Source of the DNA: Limisoma sp963601185
Lineage (GTDB): Bacteria > Bacteroidota > Bacteroidia > Bacteroidales > Muribaculaceae
Length of the DNA stretch: 64,000 nt
Assembly (NCBI GenBank): GCA_963601185.1
Contig: CAVCEE010000014.1
Span: 1 to 64,000, forward strand
Reading direction: 5' to 3'
Part shown: positions 17,289-24,976 of the stretch, one piece after another
Layout: every line of letters starts with the position of its first letter
How positions within the stretch are numbered: the first letter of the stretch is position 1
Translations under genes and position numbers: made by a program
The notes under the pieces: model-generated
Told to the model about the DNA's origin: nothing
The model's database searches: none
What the model saw: only the letters and a program-made list of their open reading frames with translations

Positions 17289-19712
17289 TTAAAGTTCAGA
17301 TGAAATCGGACCGGTGTAGTCCATCTTTACGATGTAGTCCTTGCCGTCGATAACGAAGTTGAACGAAAGCACGATGTTGTCGCCGTCGTATGCCACTGTT
17401 GCAGTGCTGCCTTCTGCAAACTTGCAACTGCCGAGGTTTGGAGTGTAGAGGTCAACGTAACTCTTGCTACCAAACGTACCGGCTTCCCCAGTTGTTGAGT
17501 AGGTGTATGTTCCGGCTGGAAGAGATGTTGCCGATGCATCTGCAAAGAAGTCGACAGCCATCTCATAGTTCCATGAAGAGTCATTCATCTTGACATAAAA
17601 TTCGCCGTTCACACGACCGTTGTTATCCTTGATTGTAGGAGTGGTCGGTGTGGCAAGAATAATTGTCTCCTTGGTGTCCTCTGCTGGAAGTTCGGAGTTA
17701 ATTGCTCCGGTGTAGTCCATCTTTACGATGTAGTCCTTGCCGTCGATAACGAAATTGAACGAAAGCACGATGTTGTCGCCGTCGTATGCCACTGTCGCAG
17801 TGCTACCCTCCGCAAACTTGCAACTGCCGAGGTTTGGAGTGTAGAGGTCAACGTAACTCTTGCTGCCGAATGTGCCGGCTTCCCCGGTTGTTGAGTAGGT
17901 GTATGTTCCGGCTGGAAGAGACTTTGCCGATGCATCTGCGAAGAAGTCGACAGCCATCTCATAGTTCCATGACGAGTCGTTCATCTTGACGTAAAATTCG
18001 CCGTCCACACGACCGTTGTTATCCTTGATTGTAGGAGTGGTCGGTGTGGCAAGAGTGATTGTCTCTTTGGTGTCCTCTGCCGGGAAGTCGTGAGGACCGT
18101 TATAGTTCAGGTACACTGTACGACCGTTCTCCAGGTTCAGCCTGCAATCGAGCACGAGGTTGTCGCCTTGGTAAAGCACATTGACGGTGCTGCCGTCAGC
18201 GTAGTAACCAGTGTCGGAAGGGCTATAGAACGAAATGTAGCCCACACGGCTGAATGTGCCAGGAGTCTTATCGTTGGAGAATGTGTAGGAGCCGGCTGGC
18301 AAACGTTTGGTCGAAGGATCAGCGAAGAAATCGATGGCCATCTCAAACGTCCAGTCAGCATCGTTCATCTTCAGATAGTATTCGCCGGCTACCTGGTCTG
18401 TAACCGACCCTAGTTTAGGCTGCGTCGGGGTAAGAACGAGGTCCTTGCCGTATTTGCCCATACTGCCGACATATTCTGCCTTGAAGGTTGCGCCTGTCGT
18501 AAGTACGGCATCGATAACGATGGTATATTCGATACCCGATGCGTTGACGGTCATTGTACCTGACTTGAAGCCGGTTTTTGTGGTACCGGTCTGCACATAA
18601 CTCCAAGAATCGCTGAGGTCAACCGTCATGGCGGTGTTGTCGGAAGCGAAAGTGTATGTACCTGTCTCGAGGTAAGGAGCAGAAGCGCCGTACACGTCCA
18701 TAACCACCTTAGTTGCATTGTCGGCAGTAGCGAACTCAAGAGTTGCATTTTTGCCCGATGACCAAGTGGTTGTGGCAGCACCTGTGGCGAGAGTGATTGC
18801 CGGTGCGTCAAACGGAGGGAATGTGATTGCGCCGTTGTAGGTCATATCAACCTTGCGCCCTCCGTCGGTAACGAGATTCAGCACCATATTGATGTTGTTG
18901 GCAGCATCGTAGGAGATTGTTGCCGTACTGCCGTCAACAAAGCGAGAACTGCTGCTCGGGCTGTAGAGGTCGAGGAAACTGTTCGGGCCGAATGTGCCTT
19001 CAGTCTTGCTTTCCGCTGAGTAGGTGTAAGTACCTGCCGGAAGAGCGGTAGTGCCGGCAGCGGCATAGAAGTCCATCGCCATCTCATAACTCCAAGAAGA
19101 GTCATTCATCTTGATGTAGTATTCGCCATCCACGCGGCCGTCAAGGTCATTGGTTTTCACCTTAGGCTCTTCGCAAGTGGCAAGAGTGAAGTCGCGGCCT
19201 AGGATGCCCGGCATCTCGCCCTGCCATTGACCTTTGAGTGTAGCGCCGTCGGTAGTGGTGAGGTCGAAAGTGACGGTATAGACCTTGCCGGAAATCGACA
19301 CATTCATTGTGCCTGACTGCAAAGTCTGCTTGACCGAGCCGTCCATAATGTAGGAAGAGTAGACATCGCTGTCGATGGTCATTGCACCATACTCGGAAGT
19401 AACCGTGTAAGAACCATCATAGAGATACTTGCCCATCGACGGGCCGACAATCCATAGAGTCACCGTCTTGTTTGTTGACTCACTTGAGAAAGTGGCTTCG
19501 ATTGCACCCGACGAATATCCGCGGGCTTCGATGGAATTGAACACCGTGACATCCGAGTCAGGGTTGTCGATCTTCGTAAAGGTGATGTCCTTTACCCTCT
19601 CGGCAGCAAACTTATGGGCAGTGCCGTCGGATGTTGTGACCACAACATTCTGAGCCACGACACCTGAAGCACAGGCCGTTGCCAAAAGTGAGATTGCGAT
19701 TAATTTTTTCAT
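17289..19712 (-). CDS. Large secreted protein with alternating and recently duplicated beta modules
   Basis: 807 residues from ATG 19712 (an in-frame TTG six bases upstream is less likely); signal peptide about 1-22. After the shared motif VVVTTSDGTAHKF...DITFTK there are six modules of about 110-135 residues in the order A-B-A-B-B-B. A modules contain MTVD/TMTV and GATxK elements. B modules start with GEYYIKMNDxSWxYEMAxDFxA and contain LPAGTYTYS, GTF and DLYxP. The last two B modules are almost identical and repeat at a 396-base (132-residue) step. No catalytic motif, lipobox or obvious sorting domain is visible. Function unknown; repeated sandwich modules suggest binding or a surface structure. 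First gene of the cluster. Confidence 0.75.
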   Translation of the reverse strand: MKKLIAISLLATACASGVVAQNVVVTTSDGTAHKFAAERVKDITFTKIDNPDSDVTVFNSIEARGYSSGAIEATFSSESTNKTVTLWIVGPSMGKYLYDGSYTVTSEYGAMTIDSDVYSSYIMDGSVKQTLQSGTMNVSISGKVYTVTFDLTTTDGATLKGQWQGEMPGILGRDFTLATCEEPKVKTNDLDGRVDGEYYIKMNDSSWSYEMAMDFYAAAGTTALPAGTYTYSAESKTEGTFGPNSFLDLYSPSSSSRFVDGSTATISYDAANNINMVLNLVTDGGRKVDMTYNGAITFPPFDAPAITLATGAATTTWSSGKNATLEFATADNATKVVMDVYGASAPYLETGTYTFASDNTAMTVDLSDSWSYVQTGTTKTGFKSGTMTVNASGIEYTIVIDAVLTTGATFKAEYVGSMGKYGKDLVLTPTQPKLGSVTDQVAGEYYLKMNDADWTFEMAIDFFADPSTKRLPAGSYTFSNDKTPGTFSRVGYISFYSPSDTGYYADGSTVNVLYQGDNLVLDCRLNLENGRTVYLNYNGPHDFPAEDTKETITLATPTTPTIKDNNGRVDGEFYVKMNDSSWNYEMAVDFFADASAKSLPAGTYTYSTTGEAGTFGSKSYVDLYTPNLGSCKFAEGSTATVAYDGDNIVLSFNFVIDGKDYIVKMDYTGAINSELPAEDTKETIILATPTTPTIKDNNGRVNGEFYVKMNDSSWNYEMAVDFFADASATSLPAGTYTYSTTGEAGTFGSKSYVDLYTPNLGSCKFAEGSTATVAYDGDNIVLSFNFVIDGKDYIVKMDYTGPISSEL
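17306..18085 (-). repeat. 396-base tandem duplication within the secreted-protein gene
   Basis: Two adjacent copies of a 396-base unit, beginning near 17306 and 17702, code for the final two modules. By eye they differ at about twenty bases, many silent, so the duplication is recent and the protein sequence is conserved. Boundaries are approximate. Long near-identical units are open to copy-number change by recombination. Confidence 0.85.
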
Positions 19713-19862
19713 AATCAAGATTTTAAATATGTAAACTAATATTTATATACAAATTCGAAGAAACGCCGTAAAACGTCAGCCTCAAAAACTTAATCCGAAC
19801 TGCAACAATACTAAGGATAACGATTTCTTGTCTGCGAGCATTAGTTTCTAATAAATTCATCG

Positions 19863-19870
19863 CAAATTTA
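19863..19870 (-). promoter_or_regulatory. -7 box upstream of the secreted-protein cluster
   Basis: Minus-strand TAAATTTG fits TAnnTTTG and would start a transcript near 19857 with a leader of about 145 bases. No clear -33 partner was found. The gap 19713-20008 otherwise shows only AT-rich sequence. Confidence 0.35.
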
Positions 19871-20008
19871 ATCATTTTTATTGCGAAATGCATCTAAAAG
19901 CCAACAAAACGATAAAAATCCGAACATCTTTTCAATATTCCGATTAATTCCTTCGCCACGCCCCTTGTAGATTCCGCCACGCCCAACAAGAAAAAAAACA
20001 CGTCTGAT

Positions 20009-20024
20009 TTTACATATATGTAAA
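20009..20024 (+). promoter_or_regulatory. 16-bp perfect palindrome, candidate antitoxin operator
   Basis: TTTACATATATGTAAA is a perfect 16-base palindrome. It lies between the expected -33 and -7 positions of the promoter whose -7 box is at 20033-20040, so a protein bound here would block transcription. The XRE-type antitoxin encoded downstream is the likely ligand, as such antitoxins usually repress their own operon. Confidence 0.55.
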
Positions 20025-20032
20025 TTTATTCG

Positions 20033-20040
20033 TACATTTG
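20033..20040 (+). promoter_or_regulatory. -7 box of the toxin-antitoxin locus
   Basis: TACATTTG matches TAnnTTTG perfectly, nine bases after the palindrome. A -33 TTTG at proper spacing is not evident. Transcription would begin near 20045. Confidence 0.5.
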
Positions 20041-20109
20041 TACCATAACAAATAATTCCGATAAAGCATAAGCGAAGTAGAACTCCTTTTTGTAACAAGT
20101 GGCGAACGT

Positions 20110-20538
20110 TGCACTGTTTATACAATTCAGTTTCTTTCGGACGAGCAGAATGAATTTGAGAAATTCATTGACAAGTTCCGAAGCAATGCCGAATTGAATC
20201 CTGATTTTCAAGCAATAATGCGTTTTGTTGAGCAAATTATAGACAATGGCGCATTGGAACGCTATTTCCGCAGGGAGGGCTGAATGGATGATTCCGTTGT
20301 TGCTTTGCCTGTGCTCAAATCAAGACTTCGTCTGTATTGCCTACGCTTGACCGACAAAATCCTCATTATCGGCAATGGTGATGTAAAGAATAGCCGCACA
20401 TACAAAGAAGACGAAACCCTTCAAGGTTACGTTATTGACTTGCAGAAATTTGAACGCATACTGAAACAAGAAGAGCGTTTGGGCAATGTCAAAATAACAG
20501 AAAGTGAGATTATTACAGATAAAAATTTTGAGATATGA
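20110..20538 (+). pseudogene. RelE/HigB-like toxin, apparently inactivated
   Basis: The coding content runs in one frame from about 20110 (CTVYTIQFLSDEQNEFEKFID) to the stop at 20536-20538, about 140 residues. An in-frame TGA at 20281-20283 (after YFRREG) cuts it after about 57 residues. In addition no ATG, GTG or TTG is found in frame between the upstream stop (20062-20064) and the conserved start of homology. An ATG directly follows the TGA, so an 84-residue C-terminal piece (MDDSVVALPVLKSRLRLYCLRL) could still be made. The family is the phage-derived Gp49/HigB-type toxin found paired with HTH antitoxins in Bacteroidota. The ORF overlaps the antitoxin start by four bases (ATGA). Most likely a decayed toxin; CGA or AGA to TGA would explain the stop. 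Confidence 0.7.
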
Positions 20539-20798
20539 AATCTGCAAACATTCCCCTACAAGAAATTTTCAATGAGATTCCAAGAGAAAAGCGGAAAGAA
20601 GCCAGGCTTTCTTTTGAAATCTCAAACAAACTTGACTCCCTTATGAAAGAACGGGGGTTGAACCGCAAACAGTTCGCAGAGGCTATCGGCAAACGACCGA
20701 ACGAAGTGACGAGATGGCTGAGCGGCGAACACAACTTTACCATCTCAACACTTGCGATGCTTTCCGCATTCTTTGGCAAGGACATCATTTCTGTCTAA
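20535..20798 (+). CDS. XRE-family HTH antitoxin
   Basis: 87 residues. The C-terminal half is a clear Cro/C1-type helix-turn-helix (MKERGLNRKQFAEAIGKRP then NEVTRWLSGEHNFTISTLAMLSAFFG, about 37-83). The N-terminal 30 residues are basic and amphipathic and probably neutralise the toxin. It starts inside the last codons of the toxin frame (ATGA overlap), the normal coupling for a type II pair with toxin first. Unlike the toxin it looks intact, and it may still repress its own promoter through the palindrome at 20009-20024. Confidence 0.85.
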   Translation: MKSANIPLQEIFNEIPREKRKEARLSFEISNKLDSLMKERGLNRKQFAEAIGKRPNEVTRWLSGEHNFTISTLAMLSAFFGKDIISV

Positions 20799-20906
20799 CG
20801 CCGTTACTCAGAAGAGACCGTTTGGCACAGAAACCTTGCATTTTGGAGTTGAATCTTCCGTTTTGAAAAAAATCGCTGATTTTTAAACATTACGGTCAAA
20901 AATTAG

Positions 20907-20914
20907 TATTTTTG
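20907..20914 (+). promoter_or_regulatory. -7 box upstream of the dCMP deaminase gene
   Basis: TATTTTTG matches TAnnTTTG and is followed by GC, as in many Bacteroidota promoters. The start would be near 20919, giving a leader of about 68 bases. No -33 TTTG at normal spacing was found. Confidence 0.5.
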
Positions 20915-20986
20915 CAGATTGATTGTCGGGATGGGTAAAATGAAGTGTTAACAGCCTATCAGTCTCCGACTTTCACCTGTTAAGAA

Positions 20987-21436
20987 ATGGACAATTCTAT
21001 CAAGCAGCACGCGCTCGACCACCGCTATCTGCGGATGGCTCGTATCTGGGCAGAAAATTCCTATTGCCGACGCCGGCAAGTAGGCGCATTGTTGGTAAAA
21101 GACAAGATGATTATTTCCGACGGTTTCAACGGCACTCCGTCGGGATTCAACAACGTTTGCGAAGATGCCGACGACCACACTTTTCCCTATGTGCTCCACG
21201 CCGAGGCTAACGCCATAACCAAAGTGGCACGCAGCAACAACAGCAGCGACGGCGCGACGCTCTATGTCACGGCTGCGCCATGCATCGAATGCGCCAAACT
21301 GATTATCCAGGCGGGCATCAAGCGTGTGGTGTTTTCCGAACTCTACCGCCTTTCCGACGGACTCGACCTGCTGAAAGAAGCCGGAGTGGAATGCTGCTAC
21401 GTAGACCTCAACAATGACACTGAAAACAATCTATAG
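20987..21436 (+). CDS. Deoxycytidylate (dCMP) deaminase
   Basis: 149 residues. The zinc-dependent cytidine deaminase fold shows HAEANAI (ligand His71, catalytic Glu73) and PCIECAK (ligands Cys99 and Cys102). The N-terminal WAENSYCRRRQVGALLVKD and FNGTPSGFNNVCE are typical of the ComEB/dCMP deaminase branch. It converts dCMP to dUMP for thymidylate synthesis in the cytoplasm. It heads a run of housekeeping genes; the S41 protease gene begins 26 bases downstream. Confidence 0.92.
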   Translation: MDNSIKQHALDHRYLRMARIWAENSYCRRRQVGALLVKDKMIISDGFNGTPSGFNNVCEDADDHTFPYVLHAEANAITKVARSNNSSDGATLYVTAAPCIECAKLIIQAGIKRVVFSELYRLSDGLDLLKEAGVECCYVDLNNDTENNL

Positions 21437-21462
21437 AAACAGAACGAAGTTCATTTTAGACG

Positions 21463-23103
21463 ATGAGAATTAAGCATAATTCCATAATTTGGTACCCCCT
21501 TGTCATTTCAGTTGCGATAGTGCTCGGCATCGTGATTGGAAACTACATTTCCACAAAGAAATTCATCCTCGACAAAGACCGCAAAATCAATGCGGTGCTC
21601 AACCTCATACAGAGCGAATATGTTGACTCAATTGAGGTGAAGGACCTTGTGGAACAGGCCATCCCAGCCATCATCGGCAATCTCGACCCACATTCCTACT
21701 ACATCCCAGCAAGCGACGTGCGCGCCGAAAACGAGAAACTCGACGGCCAGATGAGCGGCATCGGCGTGTCGTTCTTCATGATGCGCGACACTGCCAACGT
21801 GGACCAAGTAATACCCAACGGTCCGGCTGAGAAGGTGGGGTTGCTTGCCGGCGACCGCATCATCTCGGTAGACGGCGAATCGATTGTGGGCGGTACGCAA
21901 ACAGCCGAAGGCATCCGCAGCAAAATCCGTGGAGAGAAAGGCACAAAGGTGAAAATCGGAGTGAAGCGCAACTCGTCGAAAAAGATACTCACATTTGTCA
22001 TCACACGCGACGACATCCCGATGAACACCGTGGACGTGGCGTATATGATTGACAAAAAGACCGGCTACGTCAAGGTTACGCAGTTCGGAAAGAACACCTA
22101 CAACGAGTTTGTCAGCGCACTGACGAAGTTGAAGGACCAGGGCGCACAGCGATTTATAGTCGACCTCCGCGGCAACCCTGGCGGATATATGGAAATGGCA
22201 ATCCTGATGGTCAACGAATTCTTGCCTCAAGGTGAACTGATTGTCTACACCAAGGGACGCAAGAAGAAGGAAGACGTGCAGGTGTGGAGCGACGACCAAG
22301 GCTCGTTCCACGACTCGCAGGTGGCAGTGCTCATCGACGAATATTCGGCAAGTGCGAGTGAGATTATGGCAGGAGCCATGCAGGACAACGACCGCGGTCT
22401 CGTAGTGGGCCGCCGCTCGTTTGGCAAAGGCTTGGTGCAGAAGCAAATCTACCTACCAGACAGTAGTGCCATCCGCCTCACCATAGCACGCTACTACACA
22501 CCGTCGCACCGTTGCATCCAGAAAGATTACAAACTCGGCGACGAGAGCGACTACTCAAAAGAACTCTACGACCGCTACACCAGCGGCGAACTCTATAGCG
22601 CGGACAGTATCAAGGTGGACAAGAGCAAGATTTTCCGCACAGCCAACGGTCGCATCGTCTATGGCGGTGGAGGCATCGTGCCCGACATCTTCGTGCCTAA
22701 CGACACCACCGGCATCACCACATACTACCGCGCCGTGGCAAACCTCGGACTGCTGCAGCAGTTCACCTACGCCTTCGTTGACCTCAACCGCGACCAGTTG
22801 AAGAAAGTCAAGACCGTAAAGCAACTGATGGCAATGATGCCAGGCGATGAAGGCCTTACCTACGACTTCGTATGCTTTGCCAAGGACAACGGAGTGCCGA
22901 TGCGCTGGTACTATATCAATCTCAGCCGTTCGCTTCTGGCACGGCAACTGAGGGCGTTGCTGATACGCGACGTGCTCGGTGACGAGGAGTTCTACCGCTA
23001 CTACAACAAGACGGACAACACCATCAATGCTGCGCTGAAAGCACTCAACGACGGCAAAGGGAAGTTTCCAATAACATCGAAACCGCAAAGCAAGAAGCAA
23101 TGA
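21463..23103 (+). CDS. S41-family C-terminal processing protease
   Basis: 546 residues. One N-terminal transmembrane anchor (about 9-28) precedes a PDZ domain (about 90-175, with GIGVSF and GLLAGDRIISVDG) and the S41 core. The catalytic Ser297 in SASASE and Lys322 in SFGKG keep the 25-residue spacing of Prc/CtpA. A C-terminal helical extension of about 180 residues follows. It degrades or trims periplasmic proteins from their C-termini. The stop overlaps the start of the next gene by four bases (ATGA), so the two are translationally coupled. Confidence 0.92.
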   Translation: MRIKHNSIIWYPLVISVAIVLGIVIGNYISTKKFILDKDRKINAVLNLIQSEYVDSIEVKDLVEQAIPAIIGNLDPHSYYIPASDVRAENEKLDGQMSGIGVSFFMMRDTANVDQVIPNGPAEKVGLLAGDRIISVDGESIVGGTQTAEGIRSKIRGEKGTKVKIGVKRNSSKKILTFVITRDDIPMNTVDVAYMIDKKTGYVKVTQFGKNTYNEFVSALTKLKDQGAQRFIVDLRGNPGGYMEMAILMVNEFLPQGELIVYTKGRKKKEDVQVWSDDQGSFHDSQVAVLIDEYSASASEIMAGAMQDNDRGLVVGRRSFGKGLVQKQIYLPDSSAIRLTIARYYTPSHRCIQKDYKLGDESDYSKELYDRYTSGELYSADSIKVDKSKIFRTANGRIVYGGGGIVPDIFVPNDTTGITTYYRAVANLGLLQQFTYAFVDLNRDQLKKVKTVKQLMAMMPGDEGLTYDFVCFAKDNGVPMRWYYINLSRSLLARQLRALLIRDVLGDEEFYRYYNKTDNTINAALKALNDGKGKFPITSKPQSKKQ

Positions 23104-23651
23104 CGGCAACCAAGGCTGACATAAGGCGCGACATCAAGCATCGCAAACAACTGCTCACGGAGCAGGAGAAAGCCGATGCCGCACACCGCTGTTTTGCCTT
23201 GCTGGAACAGTGTCGCGAGTTTACCGATGCACGCAACGTGCTCGTCTACGCTTCGCTACCCGATGAAATCTCGACTGTCGGCTTCATCGACCGCTGGCAC
23301 AACGAGAAACGGCTGTTTCTGCCGCGCGTCAACGGCGACGACCTCGACATACTCCCCTACTCGCCTGCCGACACCGACAAAGGCGCATTCGGCATCGAAG
23401 AGCCAATGGGCAACGACTGCCACGATATTGAGGATATAGACCTCGTTGTGGTGCCAGGAGTGGCGTTCGACCGCAAAGGTAACCGACTCGGGCGTGGGCG
23501 CGGCTACTACGACCGTCTGCTCAACCAGGCACGGTGTCCGCTGATTGGCGTAGCATACAGTCTGCAAATCGCCGAAGAGTTGCCGGCAGAGCCGCACGAC
23601 ATCAAGATACCGGTTGTAATCACAGAAAAAGAAATCATCAGAACCCTATAA
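23100..23651 (+). CDS. 5-formyltetrahydrofolate cyclo-ligase
   Basis: 183 residues. ADIRRDIKHRKQLL at the N-terminus, the VVPGVAFDRKGNRLGRGRGYYDRLL nucleotide- and folate-binding signature (about 120-145) and PLIGVAYSLQ identify the family. It uses ATP to convert 5-formyl-THF to 5,10-methenyl-THF, salvaging folate in the cytoplasm. It overlaps the protease gene by four bases and is followed five bases later by the hemerythrin/ScdA-like gene. Confidence 0.92.
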   Translation: MTATKADIRRDIKHRKQLLTEQEKADAAHRCFALLEQCREFTDARNVLVYASLPDEISTVGFIDRWHNEKRLFLPRVNGDDLDILPYSPADTDKGAFGIEEPMGNDCHDIEDIDLVVVPGVAFDRKGNRLGRGRGYYDRLLNQARCPLIGVAYSLQIAEELPAEPHDIKIPVVITEKEIIRTL

Positions 23652-23656
23652 CCATT

Positions 23657-24340
23657 ATGGCCTTAGTCACCCCCGAAACCAAACTGTGCGAGGTAATCAT
23701 CGATGAGCCGTCGGTAGTGCCTGTTGTCAACCGCTTCGACATTGCGCTTGGCGTAGGCGACCGCTCGGTCAAATCGATATGCCACGAAAAAGGCATTGAC
23801 CCTACGTTTTTCATCACCATCCTCAACGCCTTCATCAACGAATCGTTCTTCCCGGAAAGGGTGGCAGGAGCATTCGATGCCGAGAGTGTGGTGACCTATC
23901 TGCGCAAGACCAACAAGTCGTACCTTACCAATCAGTTGCCCAACATCGACCGGCATTTCAATGCGCTGATTTCGCACAGCAACACCAACAACAATCTCCA
24001 ACTTCTGCTAAACTTCTACAAGGAGGTGCGCAGCGAGATTGAACGCCGCATCGAAGCCGACGACCAATGGTTTTCTGAAATCATCGCGGCTGAAAAGAGT
24101 GTAGATGCTACAATATCAGCCAACACTCTGAATATCAGCGATGAGACCGACCAGATAGAAGACAAGTTGAGTGACCTCATAAATATGTTCGTGATCCACC
24201 TCCGTGGCGACTACGACCGCAACCTCTGCCACGCCGTACTGCTCGCCGTGATAAGTCTGGAAAAGGACATCCGTCAGAACAACCGCATCCGCAACCGCGT
24301 GCTCTATCCACTGGCTGAGGCACTGAAGAAGGTAAACTAA
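23657..24340 (+). CDS. ScdA/hemerythrin-like protein, degenerate ligands
   Basis: 227 residues from ATG 23657; an upstream in-frame start at 23534 would overlap the cyclo-ligase gene. The first 65 residues resemble the ScdA N-terminal (DUF542) domain of iron-sulfur-cluster repair proteins (LCEVIIDEPSVVPVVNRFDIALG), but the usual Cys-Cys pair is absent. The remainder is all-helical like hemerythrin. A C-terminal RNRVLYPL stands where RIC proteins have an HE-x-LFP motif, so di-iron binding is doubtful. It pairs with the LuxR-type gene 13 bases downstream and may be a sensing partner. Function uncertain. Confidence 0.6.
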   Translation: MALVTPETKLCEVIIDEPSVVPVVNRFDIALGVGDRSVKSICHEKGIDPTFFITILNAFINESFFPERVAGAFDAESVVTYLRKTNKSYLTNQLPNIDRHFNALISHSNTNNNLQLLLNFYKEVRSEIERRIEADDQWFSEIIAAEKSVDATISANTLNISDETDQIEDKLSDLINMFVIHLRGDYDRNLCHAVLLAVISLEKDIRQNNRIRNRVLYPLAEALKKVN

Positions 24341-24353
24341 CAACCAAAAGGCA

Positions 24354-24905
24354 ATGTCGAGTATCAACGTGAGAATAATAACCGCCGATGCCGCTGTAGC
24401 AATAGGACTGAAGCAAACCCTGCTCAGTCTCTTCGACATTGATGCCGAATGGATCAAGCCGTCGGGCGAACTGCGCGATGCCGATATGGCAGGCGTTGAC
24501 CTCTTCATCACCGATGCCGACTCGTTTGCCGCTATGCCAGGGTTCTTCATTCCCAAGCGCGCAAAACTGGCATTGCTGACCGACAGCACCGACGACACCA
24601 CTGGGTTTATCCTCAACCGCCACTGCGACGAGCAGACCTACCTCAACCAACTCTCGGAAATTGTGGAGACCACGCGTAGCAACCGCAACGAGGGCGCAGA
24701 ACTCTCGCAACGCGAAATCGAGGTGCTCTGCCAACTGGCAAAAGGACTGACCAACAAAGAGATTGCCGACAAACTCTTCATCAGCATCAACACTGTGCTC
24801 ACCCACCGCAAAAACATCTCCGCCAAACTCGGCATACGCAGTGTCTCCGGGCTGAGCGTCTATGCTATTATGAACGGCTATATCTCCGACATTCCCGAAA
24901 TTTAA
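24354..24905 (+). CDS. LuxR-family response-regulator-like transcription factor
   Basis: 183 residues. The C-terminal 65 residues are a textbook LuxR HTH (LSQREIEVLCQLAKGLTNKEIADKL then SINTVLTHRKNISAKLGI). The N-terminal half looks like a shortened receiver domain: it has VDLFITDAD in the place of the phosphorylated Asp strand but no convincing acidic pocket. It may therefore be regulated by a partner rather than by phosphorylation. It sits 13 bases after the ScdA/hemerythrin-like gene, which is the obvious partner candidate. Confidence 0.8.
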   Translation: MSSINVRIITADAAVAIGLKQTLLSLFDIDAEWIKPSGELRDADMAGVDLFITDADSFAAMPGFFIPKRAKLALLTDSTDDTTGFILNRHCDEQTYLNQLSEIVETTRSNRNEGAELSQREIEVLCQLAKGLTNKEIADKLFISINTVLTHRKNISAKLGIRSVSGLSVYAIMNGYISDIPEI

Positions 24906-24958
24906 AGCAATTTTAAGGCGTTTTGTCGTTTCCTACTGCAAATTGGCTCTATTTTTTG

Positions 24959-24966
24959 TAAATTTG
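24959..24966 (+). promoter_or_regulatory. -7 box immediately upstream of the AsmA-like gene
   Basis: TAAATTTG is a perfect TAnnTTTG, ending 10 bases before the ATG at 24977. Transcription would start only about 4-8 bases before the ATG, an almost leaderless mRNA. A second, less regular TATTTTTTG lies at 24950-24958. Confidence 0.5.
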
Positions 24967-24976
24967 TGCATCACTT

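Noticed and set aside
20931..20951. Six-codon frame upstream of the dCMP deaminase (ATG GGT AAA ATG AAG TGT)
   Set aside because: Too short for a leader peptide claim; no conserved amino-acid run and no hairpin pair around it.
23534..23656. Upstream start for the ScdA/hemerythrin-like gene
   Set aside because: It would lie almost entirely in the cyclo-ligase gene and lacks homology; ATG 23657 fits the conserved N-terminus.
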